Shown here one piece after another: positions 53,361 to 62,389 of a stretch of 64,000 bases of DNA. Made by a program: the position numbers and the translations under genes. The stretch is from Oceanospirillaceae bacterium (lineage in GTDB: Bacteria; Pseudomonadota; Gammaproteobacteria; Pseudomonadales; Balneatricaceae), in NCBI GenBank assembly GCA_013215375.1, contig JABSRB010000012.1, positions 62,001-126,000 of the forward strand, written 5' to 3'. The first letter of the stretch is position 1. Each line of letters starts with the position of its first letter. Below the pieces are notes generated by a model. The model was given only the letters and a program-made list of their open reading frames with translations, was not told where the DNA came from and made no database searches.

Positions 53361-54212
53361 TTAACTATCTAAACGCTCTTTCAATAACTCAGGTGCAATG
53401 CTTTTACCATGACCAACCACACCCAGTAACTGACAAATAGAGCCACAAAGTTGTAATTGTTCAGGTTTAGCATCTGTATCATGGCTAAAAGCATCGCCCA
53501 ATACATAAAGAGGTATTTCCCGTTCTTCTTTAAGTGTCCCGCCGTGACTATTGTCATTATTCATGCCGTGATCTGCGGTTACTAGTACTTGATAACCGGC
53601 CTCGAGCCAATCAGGGAGATACTCCGACAGTGCCATATCGGTGCCCCTAACTGTATTGCGATACTTAGCGCTATCCCAACCGGCCAGATGCCCTGCATTA
53701 TCAATATTCATCGGATGGATTAACAAAAAATTTGGATCATAACTGCGACGCAGCCATTCTGCATCGGCAAAAAGATGATCGTTGGGGTAGTGATCTAAAT
53801 GATAAAAACAGCCATATTGAATGTTCTTTTGTGGATCGATAGTAATTCGATCGCGTTTGGCGCTGTAAGGCGATTGATTATAAAGTTCACTAAACCAGTG
53901 ATAAGCTGCTGCTGCAGTAGTTAACCCCGCACTTCGGGCTAAACTAAACACGCTCTGCTCTTTAGATAGCCGCTGTACTTGATTGTGTACTATGCCGCTT
54001 TCTACCGGCGGTACTGCTGTCAGTATCGCTTCATATAGCGGTCGTGACATTGAGGGTAATTCACATTCTAATTTGTATAAAGTAGCGCGTCCCTGTTTGC
54101 GCAAAGCTTGTAAAAAACCCATGCACTGCACACCGACGTTATACTCGAGCCCATCTAAAATTATCAAAATTACTTTTTGAGACATATCCATATTCTCACT
54201 TTTCGTGGTCAA
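53361..54212 (-). CDS. alkaline phosphatase superfamily hydrolase (NPP-like)
   Basis: A 283-residue enzyme of the nucleotide pyrophosphatase/phosphodiesterase branch. Metal and active-site motifs: ILDGL, PSMSRPLYEAIL (putative Ser nucleophile where many members have Thr), ESGIVHN, DNAGHLAGWDS, VTADHGMN and SHGG. It is shorter than phosphonoacetate hydrolase or secreted alkaline phosphatases and has no signal peptide, so it acts in the cytoplasm. With the HAD phosphatase and the importer it could hydrolyse an imported phosphoester or phosphonate. A perfect 24-bp palindrome lies 68 bp upstream. Confidence 0.82.
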   Translation of the reverse strand: MTTKSENMDMSQKVILIILDGLEYNVGVQCMGFLQALRKQGRATLYKLECELPSMSRPLYEAILTAVPPVESGIVHNQVQRLSKEQSVFSLARSAGLTTAAAAYHWFSELYNQSPYSAKRDRITIDPQKNIQYGCFYHLDHYPNDHLFADAEWLRRSYDPNFLLIHPMNIDNAGHLAGWDSAKYRNTVRGTDMALSEYLPDWLEAGYQVLVTADHGMNNDNSHGGTLKEEREIPLYVLGDAFSHDTDAKPEQLQLCGSICQLLGVVGHGKSIAPELLKERLDS

Positions 54213-54279
54213 TAATTGGCCTTAATGAAATCGACATTATTAGATTCGGAGGTGACTGGCAAGCGTTTTCACACCAAAA

Positions 54280-54303
54280 GTTATTAATAAATTTATTAAT
54301 AAC
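54280..54303. promoter_or_regulatory. 24-bp perfect palindrome upstream of the phosphatase gene
   Basis: GTTATTAATAAATTTATTAATAAC reads identically on both strands. It lies in the 388-bp spacer 54213-54600, 68 bp before the start of the alkaline-phosphatase-superfamily gene. A regulator site, possibly for the LysR-type protein of this locus. The rest of the spacer shows no gene. Confidence 0.5.
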
Positions 54304-54600
54304 CTATGCTTATATCGATAAGTAAAATATATATTTCATCGCCGATAGAAGTGCCTTTTAGGATCAAAGGACAGAAGGTTCAGCAGAGTTTTATCGGGAA
54401 GTAAACTGTATTACAATAATTTTTGGAAGAAGATCGAATCATTTTGACGCTATTCGGCGACAATATAGACTTATTTTTCCGATGAGTTTGTGAAATTTAC
54501 CTAGGGTAATTGCCAATAATAACGACAAGATAGCACCATAAAATGGCTATCATTAACGCCAAATAGCAGCTAAATCAAACAGACTACGTAAGAAAAAAGC

Positions 54601-55377
54601 TCATCTTTTGACCTTTACAATATACAAATATCTATAGTGATAGGGATTAGTGATTTCTGTATTTTTAAGATCACTTTCAGTGGCGCGTACTTGGTGCAGG
54701 ATTTCACAGCCTTCACTAATAAATGCTTTTTTATATTTATCCAGTGACCGCTTCACTTGTTTCCAAAGTATTTTATCGTTATTTGTAAAATCGATAGTTT
54801 CAAATGTAAAACCACACTTATCGAGTAACTGTGCCAAATTAGTCTTTTGCATATGAAATTTTTCCATATCATCTAATGGTTTATAATTTGATAAGGTGAT
54901 TAACATCACAGAGTTTAAATTCATGGATTGTTTCATGTGCATCAGCACAGCAGTTTGATCGGTAATGAAGTACCAGCTATCCATGAAAAAAATGACATCA
55001 AATATTCGTTTAATACTGAAATCATTAATATCGGCCTGCATAAATTCAAGATTACGCTGGTTTTCTGTCTTTAATGCCGTGATCATTTGTTCAGATAGAT
55101 CAACTCCGAGCCCGCTTGCTCCGGTGCAGGACTGAATATATTTAGTCAGTTGACCTACACCACAGCCTACATCCAAAAAGGTCTTTTTATGGGTTAATTC
55201 ACTGAGATTAATAATCGTCTGTAATTGCTCAGCATCAATCATATTCAACTGACTTAGATCTACACCATGAACTTCATTACAAAATTTAGGGTAGGTATTA
55301 CTTGAATGAATTTGTGTCAATATAAAATCAAAGCGCTGTTGGCGTGTATCCATAGGCCATTCTTTGTTGCTGCTCAT
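54601..55377 (-). CDS. class I SAM-dependent methyltransferase
   Basis: A 258-residue protein with motif I FLDVGCGVGQLTKYI, an acidic motif at LGVDLS and motif II/III FDVIFFMDSWYFI. GGAG precedes the first ATG. The substrate is unknown; the fold is shared by enzymes acting on small molecules. It is the last gene of a minus-strand group after the DUF1330-like remnant. Confidence 0.82.
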   Translation of the reverse strand: MSSNKEWPMDTRQQRFDFILTQIHSSNTYPKFCNEVHGVDLSQLNMIDAEQLQTIINLSELTHKKTFLDVGCGVGQLTKYIQSCTGASGLGVDLSEQMITALKTENQRNLEFMQADINDFSIKRIFDVIFFMDSWYFITDQTAVLMHMKQSMNLNSVMLITLSNYKPLDDMEKFHMQKTNLAQLLDKCGFTFETIDFTNNDKILWKQVKRSLDKYKKAFISEGCEILHQVRATESDLKNTEITNPYHYRYLYIVKVKR

Positions 55378-55487
55378 TTTGTCTCCAACGACTACTTCAC
55401 TTACCTAAAAACAAAGGCACCCTGTTAGCTTCGTTATTTCTCATCTGCCGGATAAAAACCAATACTGACCACCATCGAAGGCTAGTT

Positions 55488-55563
55488 GTTTTTACAGGCT
55501 TTTTTTCGATTGAACGCCGTACTGGTGTGTCCGGTTGATTGAGAAAGAAAAGCCTGTAAAAAC
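55488..55563. repeat. long inverted repeat (16-bp perfect arms)
   Basis: GTTTTTACAGGCTTTT (55488-55503) and AAAAGCCTGTAAAAAC (55548-55563) are perfect inverted arms around a 44-nt loop containing ATTGAACGCC and GTTGATTGAG. Possibly a small mobile palindromic element or a terminator; it lies within the 3' part of the DUF1330-like frame. Confidence 0.75.
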
Positions 55564-55588
55564 AAGGAGCAAGCTAGGACACGAGCAG

Positions 55589-55623
55589 TTGGGTGCAATA
55601 TTCGGGCTAATACTTGCACCCGA
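55589..55623. repeat. 12-pair inverted repeat next to the DUF1330 remnant
   Basis: AGTTGGGTGCAA and TTGCACCCGACT form a 12-pair stem with one G-T pair around a 15-nt loop. Together with the neighbouring 16-bp repeat it makes a double-hairpin block of about 135 bp. Confidence 0.65.
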
Positions 55624-55772
55624 CTTGCGACCAACAACTGCCCTGCATACTTCTCTACAATGGGCAGTGATAGCGGTCCTAATTGATCTATCCTGCTTTG
55701 ATCAGTGATATTGTAATGATGAATAATGTATCCGCTCATATGACTCCTTGTCTGATCTGGACTTGTTGAGTA

Positions 55773-56312
55773 TTAGTTAATGGCTATTGGCTCTGATTGA
55801 ACTTGCACCACATAAATATCCCGTTTACCGCGAGGCTGTGTAACTATAGAGGAATGAAAGGTCATCCCTAGTTTTTCCAACACCGTTTTCGACGCTCTAT
55901 TATTGTCAGCAACAAGCGCCAGTAACCGATTGTATTTCTTAGTATTAAATCCGTATTCTATTTGTGCGCGGCCTATCTCTGTCGCATACCCTCTGCCCCA
56001 ATACTCTAAACCCAGTACAAAACCAAACTCGTAATCATTGCAACCTAAAACCGAAGTACTTAATAGGCCGGCAAAACCAATAATGGTATCTGAGTCTTTT
56101 AGGACTAATGCACCGAGCTGCAAGCCATTTCCATCCCCATCAAATTGATCGGTAAAAAAAGTCCATGCCCGCTCTTTAGTGAAAGTTTTGCCTTCAAAGG
56201 CATTGGCCATTACCTCAGGGACACCAAACACTAGCGCGTAGAGCGGCTCAAAATCCTTTTCATTAACAGACCTAAGCATTAAACGCTCGGTCGTTATTAT
56301 TGCTACAGTCAT
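55773..56312 (-). CDS. GNAT-family N-acetyltransferase (RimJ/RimL-like)
   Basis: A 179-residue acetyltransferase beginning TERLMLRSVNEKDFEPLYAL, with the acetyl-CoA segment LEYWGRGYATEIGRAQIEYGF and the ending NNRASKTVLEKLGM. This is the pattern of the RimJ/RimL-type subgroup that modifies protein N-termini or small molecules. Its substrate is not known. Confidence 0.88.
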   Translation of the reverse strand: MTVAIITTERLMLRSVNEKDFEPLYALVFGVPEVMANAFEGKTFTKERAWTFFTDQFDGDGNGLQLGALVLKDSDTIIGFAGLLSTSVLGCNDYEFGFVLGLEYWGRGYATEIGRAQIEYGFNTKKYNRLLALVADNNRASKTVLEKLGMTFHSSIVTQPRGKRDIYVVQVQSEPIAIN

Positions 56313-56357
56313 GTTTATCTCTTTTGCTATTTAGTTTTCATCCTGAAACGGGGCCGT

Positions 56358-56466
56358 TGCGAGAACGACTCAATGGTTCAAGGTGCGTGCTACTAGATAT
56401 GGGCGTTTGGTCATTCCAAATAACGCTATCTAGTGGTGCTCAGATTGATCCAGTGAGTCGGTCGCA
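56358..56466. repeat. nested inverted repeat (MITE-like hairpin)
   Basis: Outer arms TGCGA-gaa-CGACTCA (56358-56372) / TGAGTCG-g-TCGCA (56454-56466); inner arms ACTAGATA (56392-56399) / TATCTAGT (56427-56434) enclosing GCGTT...AACGC and TTGG/CCAA. It occupies the 274-bp spacer upstream of the questin-oxidase-like gene's 3' end and the GNAT gene. No coding frame. Confidence 0.65.
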
Positions 56467-56586
56467 GTAGGCATCTGTTTCTGGATGGAAACTATTTAGG
56501 ATTTTTCGGCAATCAAAGTGCTGAAAAGGCCAGTGTATAAACCGCTACATAATAAACAAAAAAGGGTTATTTCTACAAGCTATCGA

Positions 56587-57762
56587 CTACTCGAGAGGTT
56601 CAAGTTCAGACCACCTTATTTCTCTGGGATGCGCATTTTTCTCAACCAAAATATTCATGCATGCCAAGCGATATAGCTCGTTGTCATCAATATTTTCATA
56701 TAACCACTTACAGCTATAAACCATCTTAATCAGATGAACTTCTTGAATATTACGCGCTTTTTCTGCCATAATTTCCCAGCTGTCAAACCCCTTATTACCC
56801 AACTTTACGCTCGGTAACGCATTAGTAGCGCCCTTTTCAATATATAACCCTGTCAGCCAAATCCAATACAATGACCATAGTTTCACATAAATTTCAGACT
56901 GACTGTTATCTCCCCCTAAGCGCAACGTTAAATCTGCTAGAGCTTGACAAGAAGTCACAGCGTGCAAGGTAGTCAATGCTGGCTGTGAGAGATACAACTT
57001 AATCGCCATTTGTGATATTTGTGTTATTTTCTCGACTAAATTTTGTCGATTAATAACAAAACCACTGTTAAAAGCGAGTTGTTGGATTTGGCTCTCACCA
57101 CAGAGCTGCTCACAAATATTTAAACTGCCACCCACTGGATTAAAACTCACCTTTAACGGTTTTCCGCGACTAACATTTGCCCACTGGGTACCAGCAGGTA
57201 TTTCAGTATTTGACAACAATAGCTGCGGATATTGGCCATATAAATTTTCATAGCGAATAGCAAAGTATGCCAAAGCATTGGCAATGAGCTGTGTATCTGC
57301 GTGTATGACGGCGAAACTGAGTTGAATCAGCGGATGAAACAAACCCATCGGCAAACCCAATTTCAGGGTATCCAGAGCCTCGCTAACAAACGCTGTTACG
57401 CCAAGTTTCAAAACAGCCTGGCCAAATACGCGGCGAAACTCCAACAAACGTTTAGGTTGCCCTAAATATTCTTGCCAGTTCTGTAAAGTGACTTCTTGGC
57501 TATCCACTAAATGCAGTTGAGTTTCAATATCTGTACGATATCGTGGCCATGCTTGGCTAAACCGTTTAATTTCAGTATCACTAGCGCCTAAGCCTGCCAA
57601 GGACATCATAGTCATTGGATAATGATTGGACATGCCGCCTTTAGTAACGCCCCCTAAATTAGGATGAAAGAAACTATCGTCATACATTTCATTGTTAACT
57701 AGGTCAGAAACTTGCGCGGATGGTACAAAATTAGGTACTTTGATTGGGTGGAAATTATTCAT
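56587..57762 (-). CDS. questin oxidase-like protein (DUF4243)
   Basis: A 391-residue protein with the questin-oxidase family start HPNLGGVTKGGMSNHYPMTM, then FHPLIQLSFAVIHADTQLIA. Fungal members perform Baeyer-Villiger-type ring cleavage of anthraquinones; bacterial members are uncharacterised as far as I know. It follows two glutathionyl-hydroquinone-reductase-like genes on the same strand, 45 bp apart, suggesting joint work on quinones. Confidence 0.78.
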   Translation of the reverse strand: MNNFHPIKVPNFVPSAQVSDLVNNEMYDDSFFHPNLGGVTKGGMSNHYPMTMMSLAGLGASDTEIKRFSQAWPRYRTDIETQLHLVDSQEVTLQNWQEYLGQPKRLLEFRRVFGQAVLKLGVTAFVSEALDTLKLGLPMGLFHPLIQLSFAVIHADTQLIANALAYFAIRYENLYGQYPQLLLSNTEIPAGTQWANVSRGKPLKVSFNPVGGSLNICEQLCGESQIQQLAFNSGFVINRQNLVEKITQISQMAIKLYLSQPALTTLHAVTSCQALADLTLRLGGDNSQSEIYVKLWSLYWIWLTGLYIEKGATNALPSVKLGNKGFDSWEIMAEKARNIQEVHLIKMVYSCKWLYENIDDNELYRLACMNILVEKNAHPREIRWSELEPLE

Positions 57763-57806
57763 GGTTAAACCTCTCTATCCATATCCTCGTGAAGATGTTT
57801 TGCTCA

Positions 57807-58817
57807 TTAAGGGCTAATCCTAAAAGCAGGCTCTAGCCCTATTGGGACAATGCCATGTGGATTACGCAATGGACTGACTGAATTATAGCCACGGCGATAT
57901 ACATCAAGTTCAATGGTTCTACCAACGTTAGGCAAATTGACAATATCTTGTAGGTATCTTGATAAATGGCGGTAATCTCTTAGTGCCCGCAGATTACATT
58001 TAAAAGCGGTAAAATAACCCACATCAAAACGCACCAATGTCGGCAGCAATCGCCAGTCCGCTTCTGTTACTTGCTCGCCTAACAAATACTTTTGTGTGGA
58101 TAGACGTAACTCTAAATGATCCAGAGCGGCAAACACTTTGACTACTGAGTCATCATAAGCTTGTTGTGTTCTAGCAAAACCTGTTTGGTACACCCCATTA
58201 TTTAAATTCTCATAGATATAATCATTAAGCTGATCAATTTCCTGAGCTAATAGATCCGGGTAAAAGTCTTGCTTATCACCACTAATGTCATTAAATGCAT
58301 TGTTAAACATACGGATAATGTCTGCAGATTCTGTACTGACAATGGTATTTTGCTGTTTATCCCAAAGCACCGGCACTGTAACTCGACCACTATACTGTGG
58401 AGCCGCTTTCACATAGAGTTCATGTAATGCGGCTAAACCGAACAAAGGGTCACTAAAGCGGGTGTTATTTGCTGCTGAGTCACTATGGCTAGTATCTGTA
58501 GCAAATACCCAGCCATGTTCTGTCCTCAATGGCTTAACTAACGACAGCGATATGACATTTTCAAGCTGCTTTACATTGCGATATAGTAAGGTGCGATGTG
58601 CCCACGGGCAGTTAAGCGCCGCAAACAAATGGTAGCGCCCCGCCTCTGCTTTAAATCCAGCATCGCCAGTTTTACCCGCACTACCATCTACGGTGATCCA
58701 ATGCCTAAATTGGGCAGTACCACGTTGAAACCGTCCCTGTGATTGCGCATATTGCTGCTTTTCAAAAGCGACAATTTGCATATCGTTTAACCATTTCCCA
58801 TCGATTAATTTACCCAT
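57807..58817 (-). CDS. Xi-class glutathione transferase (glutathionyl-hydroquinone reductase), second copy
   Basis: A 336-residue enzyme with the Xi-class active-site motif LNCPWAHRT (Cys70), the N-terminal pattern FRHWITVDGSAG and the ending YYRRGY-like ELDVYRRGYNSVSPL. Such enzymes reduce glutathionyl-hydroquinones to hydroquinones. It begins 2 bp after the first copy stops; the two proteins share the same layout but differ widely, so they are an older duplication. Confidence 0.88.
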   Translation of the reverse strand: MGKLIDGKWLNDMQIVAFEKQQYAQSQGRFQRGTAQFRHWITVDGSAGKTGDAGFKAEAGRYHLFAALNCPWAHRTLLYRNVKQLENVISLSLVKPLRTEHGWVFATDTSHSDSAANNTRFSDPLFGLAALHELYVKAAPQYSGRVTVPVLWDKQQNTIVSTESADIIRMFNNAFNDISGDKQDFYPDLLAQEIDQLNDYIYENLNNGVYQTGFARTQQAYDDSVVKVFAALDHLELRLSTQKYLLGEQVTEADWRLLPTLVRFDVGYFTAFKCNLRALRDYRHLSRYLQDIVNLPNVGRTIELDVYRRGYNSVSPLRNPHGIVPIGLEPAFRISP

Positions 58818-58819
58818 GA

Positions 58820-59824
58820 TTAAACTCCCGCTTTAGCATTGACTGAAGTCAGTCCTGCACGACCATGTTCAGTATTGAAATTGATATCAGGCCCTGCAGG
58901 CACGATACGGGTAGGATTAATACTCTCGTGGCTGCCATAGTAATGCGCTTTGATATAGCCCATAGCGACAGTGTCTGCAATGCCTGGCACTTGATATAAA
59001 TCCCGTAAGTAGCCCCAGATATTGGGGTAATCTACAATGCGCCGTAAATTGCATTTAAAATGGCCGACATAGACAGCATCAAAACGCACTAAGGTGGTAA
59101 ATAAGCGCCAATCCGCTTCGGTGATAGTGTCGCCAATCAAATAACGTTGGGTGCTTAAACGCTGCTCTATGGAGTCTAATGCATCGAACAACTCCACAAC
59201 CGCTTCATCATAGGCCTCTTGGGTGGTCGCAAAACCCGCTCGGTAGACGCCGTTGTTAATCGCTGGATAAATAAAGTCATTCATTTCGTCTATTTGTGTC
59301 AGCAAATTGGCAGGAGAGAAATCCCCCGCAACCGCACCGACTTGATCAAACGCTGCATTAAACATGCGGATAATTTCAGGGGATTCATTGCTAACAATGG
59401 TATTGGTTTGTTTGTCCCATAAAATAGGCACTGTTACCCGTCCGGTATAATCCTCTTGTGCCGCGGTATATATTTCATGCACATGGGTAGCATGCAAAAT
59501 TGGATCACTCACTACCCCCACTCCCGGGGTAAATGTCCAACCTTCATCGCCCATAAAAGCATTCACTACCGACATAGAAATCATCTCTTCTAAGCCTTTT
59601 AATTTACGATAAATAATAGTGCGATGCGCCCAAGGGCAAGCGAGTGATACATATAGATGATAGCGGTTAGGTTCAGCTTTGAATCCGCCAGTACCGGTCG
59701 GCCCCGCACTTCCATCGGCTGTGATCCAGTTGCGAAAACTCGGCGCTTTACGCTCGAAACGTCCCCCCGTTGATTTAGTGTCGTACCATTCGTTGTGCCA
59801 TTTCCCCGCGACTAAAAGTCCCAT
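58820..59824 (-). CDS. Xi-class glutathione transferase (glutathionyl-hydroquinone reductase), first copy
   Basis: A 334-residue enzyme of the YqjG/ECM4 group: FRNWITADGSAGPTGTGGF, active-site LACPWAHRT (Cys63), VPILWDKQTNTIVSNESPEI and the C-terminal INPTRIVPAGP. It is the first gene of the minus-strand operon with the second copy and the questin-oxidase-like gene. A LysR-family gene lies 440 bp upstream, a candidate regulator. Confidence 0.9.
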   Translation of the reverse strand: MGLLVAGKWHNEWYDTKSTGGRFERKAPSFRNWITADGSAGPTGTGGFKAEPNRYHLYVSLACPWAHRTIIYRKLKGLEEMISMSVVNAFMGDEGWTFTPGVGVVSDPILHATHVHEIYTAAQEDYTGRVTVPILWDKQTNTIVSNESPEIIRMFNAAFDQVGAVAGDFSPANLLTQIDEMNDFIYPAINNGVYRAGFATTQEAYDEAVVELFDALDSIEQRLSTQRYLIGDTITEADWRLFTTLVRFDAVYVGHFKCNLRRIVDYPNIWGYLRDLYQVPGIADTVAMGYIKAHYYGSHESINPTRIVPAGPDINFNTEHGRAGLTSVNAKAGV

Positions 59825-60264
59825 GCTGTTCTCCTAAGCTTTATTAGATAATGAAATGCGATTACCGCTCAATACCCATTTATGTTGCTGATGTGACCAT
59901 GCTATTAGTTATCATAATCAGGATAAACATAGAAATAGAGAAAACATTATCTCCACTTAGAGAACAATAGGATATTTATCTTAAAATAATCCACCACTGC
60001 CAAATATCAGTCCATCTAAACAATAAGGGCATTTCGGCAGCTAGGTTTTTTGCCCGCAGAAAGGGCTATTGACAGTATTTTCACACTAAAAGGATGGCAA
60101 GCAGATATTGTAGTTTAGCCAGAATATTGCATACCATTGTGTGATGATAGCTGGTTGTATGCAATATGCAGCTTAGGGAGGTTTGACCACAGCTTTTATA
60201 TCAAAATCATTTGAATCAGCTCAGGGTTAATGGATCACTAATACCAATCTCTACTATTTTATTT
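59825..60264. other. 440-bp spacer upstream of the glutathione transferase operon
   Basis: It must contain the operon promoter on the minus strand. I see no convincing inverted repeat longer than 8 bp, no near-consensus promoter pair and no coding frame. Confidence 0.4.
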
Positions 60265-61167
60265 TCACTGGTCCCAGTACGGCTTGTCACCAAAACGCTC
60301 TACCAGAAAATCAATCAGACTACGCACCTTGAGAGGTAAGTGTCGGTTAGGCGGATAAAGCGCATAAGCATGCATCGTTGGCATTTGGTACTGTGCCAGC
60401 ACAGGTACTAACGTTTTAGTCGCGAGTGCCTGCCAGATAATGAACGTTGGCAGGTAACTAATACCGTGACCGGATTCAGCCAATGCTTTAAGAAAATCTC
60501 CATTATTGGCCATAAAATGCGGCTCAACATACACCACTTGCGCTTCGCCTGCGCTGTCTACAAACTTTAGGCCACTTTGATCGTTGCCGCCGTATTTCAG
60601 AAAGTTATGTTGTTTTAAATCTTGTGGTGTTTCAGGCTCACCATGTTCTTTTAAATAATCAGGGCTAGCGCAAAGCAGATGTTTTATCGGCGCTATTTTT
60701 CTCGCTTGCAGCCTAGAGTTATCAAGCTGGCCAATTCTAAAAGCCAAATCAACACCTTGCTCAACAATGTCGATTTTTTCATCAGAGAATTTAATATTCA
60801 ATTTTAGATTACAGTGCTGTTGTAAAAACAAGTCCAGCGCTGGAGCCAAATGACTGAGACCAAAAGATAATGGCACTGCAATATTTAAGGTCCCTTCTAT
60901 GGCTCTTTTGCTACTAGAGGTTTGACAATTTAGCTCTTCAACTTCATCTAAAATCAGTTTACTGCGTTGATAATACAGCTGACCTGCTTCAGTGATGCTA
61001 GACATGCGGGTGGTACGGTGAATTAATTTAATCCCTAGTTTCTGCTCTAACAGTGCTAATCGTTTGCTTACCGCCGATTTAGCAATATTCATTTGTTCAG
61101 CTGCTTTGGTAATGCTACCCGCTTCCACTACCCGCACAAATATATGCATGTCTTCGAGTTGTCCCAT
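60265..61167 (-). CDS. LysR-family transcriptional regulator (CrgA-like)
   Basis: A 300-residue regulator with the helix-turn-helix AGSITKAAEQMNIAKSAVSK and RLALLEQKLGIKLIHRTTR, then a LysR effector-binding domain (FRIGQLDNSRLQARKIAP; ALYPPNRHLPLKVRSLIDFL) typical of the CrgA/DsdC-like subgroup that often controls quinone or aldehyde detoxification genes. It is divergent from the pirin gene and upstream of the glutathione transferase operon. Confidence 0.88.
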   Translation of the reverse strand: MGQLEDMHIFVRVVEAGSITKAAEQMNIAKSAVSKRLALLEQKLGIKLIHRTTRMSSITEAGQLYYQRSKLILDEVEELNCQTSSSKRAIEGTLNIAVPLSFGLSHLAPALDLFLQQHCNLKLNIKFSDEKIDIVEQGVDLAFRIGQLDNSRLQARKIAPIKHLLCASPDYLKEHGEPETPQDLKQHNFLKYGGNDQSGLKFVDSAGEAQVVYVEPHFMANNGDFLKALAESGHGISYLPTFIIWQALATKTLVPVLAQYQMPTMHAYALYPPNRHLPLKVRSLIDFLVERFGDKPYWDQ

Positions 61168-61383
61168 CTTCCCGCTACTCCACTCTTCTATATTCAGGTT
61201 AATTGTTTCAATTTGGGTAACTATGTATTCTCTTTACTGCTGTTTATTCTCTTAAGGTTAACAACTATGCTGTACTCAGCATAGTTTCAATCAGTACTTC
61301 ATGAATAAAACCTCGAGAAAAGTCCAATCGCTTCGCTTCACCTAACTGACTGATGTCGGATATTGGTCGTTTCATTGAGTGCT

Positions 61384-61457
61384 ACAAGTTCACGCCCAAC
61401 GAGCGGAAAATCAGCCTTTGATAATTCAGGCGTCGCCTAATTCATCACTATTTAACA
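61384..61457. repeat. dispersed hairpin-bearing repeat, copy D (diverged)
   Basis: ACAAGTTCACGCCC...GATAATTCAGGC-GTC-GCCTAATTCATC matches copy B; hairpin at 61420-61446. Similarity extends weakly upstream to about 61321. It fills part of the LysR-pirin spacer, directly before the pirin gene. Confidence 0.65.
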
Positions 61458-61487
61458 GATATTTATTCACATTATTTGGATCGACAT

Positions 61488-62360
61488 ATGCAGCAAAATA
61501 ATCATGAGAATTCTATTAGAGAACTAACCAACATCTCTCAAGGCCAACGTGCATCTGATGGCGATGGGGTACAACTCACCCGTTTAATCGGCAGCCAACA
61601 GATAGATATGCTTGATCCGTTTCTGCTCCTGGATCATTTTGAGTCAGATCAACCTAATGATTACATGGGTGGCTTTCCCAACCATCCCCATCGAGGTTTT
61701 GAAACAGTTACTTATATGCTGGCAGGAAAGATGCGGCATAAGGACAATGCGGGGAATGAAGGGGTAATAGCGGCCAACGGCGTGCAGTGGATGACAGCTG
61801 GACGCGGTATTATTCACTCTGAAATGCCAGAACAAGAATCTGGATTATTAAAAGGTTTCCAACTATGGGTCAATTTACCTAAATCCCATAAGATGACAGC
61901 ACCTGCCTATCAGGAATTTTCAGCAGCCCAATTACCCATCGAATACGCGGATGATGGCAGTGAAATAAGAGTTATCGCCGGTACTACCGACAAGGGCCTT
62001 ACCGGGCCTGTCATTAATACTCATGTGACGCCTACCTATATGGATGTGCATCTACCTGCTGGTGCGAGCTTTAATCAATCCTTAGCCATCACTGACAATG
62101 CTTTTATATATGTCATCAAAGGCAGTATTGCAGTGGGCAACAAGGGTAATTTACTGAGCGAAAACCAACTGGGTATATTATCCGCAGGCGACAAAGTCAC
62201 CGTTTCCACCAATAACACTTCACCCTCTGAAGAAAGTGATTTTTTATTAATTTCTGGTAAACCCCTCCATGAAGCGGTCGCAAGAGGAGGCCCATTTGTG
62301 ATGAATACAGAAGCAGAAGTGCTGCAAGCCTACCAGGATTATCAAAACAACAAATTTTGA
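61488..62360 (+). CDS. pirin-family cupin protein
   Basis: A 290-residue bicupin. The N-terminal cupin has the iron-binding pattern FPNHPHRGFETVTYML and GIIHSEMPEQE, as in pirins such as YhhW, some of which are quercetin 2,3-dioxygenases. I choose the ATG at 61488 (GGA seven bases upstream); a TTG at 61476 is less likely. It is divergent from the LysR gene next to the quinone-related operon. Confidence 0.9.
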   Translation: MQQNNHENSIRELTNISQGQRASDGDGVQLTRLIGSQQIDMLDPFLLLDHFESDQPNDYMGGFPNHPHRGFETVTYMLAGKMRHKDNAGNEGVIAANGVQWMTAGRGIIHSEMPEQESGLLKGFQLWVNLPKSHKMTAPAYQEFSAAQLPIEYADDGSEIRVIAGTTDKGLTGPVINTHVTPTYMDVHLPAGASFNQSLAITDNAFIYVIKGSIAVGNKGNLLSENQLGILSAGDKVTVSTNNTSPSEESDFLLISGKPLHEAVARGGPFVMNTEAEVLQAYQDYQNNKF

Positions 62361-62389
62361 TACCACTAACGGCATTGTTGAACTAACCT

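Larger units (their letters stand above)
55482..55739 (-). pseudogene. truncated DUF1330-like gene ending in palindromic DNA
   Basis: The first about 38 residues (MSGYIIHHYNITDQSRID, then LPIVEKYAGQLLV) match the start of DUF1330 proteins, which are usually about 95 residues. The rest of the frame is encoded by palindromic sequence: GGGTGCAA/TTGCACCC arms (55591-55621) and a 16-bp perfect inverted repeat (55488-55563). The expected second half of the domain is missing, so the gene appears truncated by insertion or exchange. A short functional product cannot be ruled out. Confidence 0.55.

Noticed and set aside
55591-55621. GGGTGCAA/TTGCACCC as a fourth LacI-type operator
   Set aside because: The half-sites are in the reverse (everted) order with a 15-nt gap, far from any sugar gene; it is better read as a hairpin.
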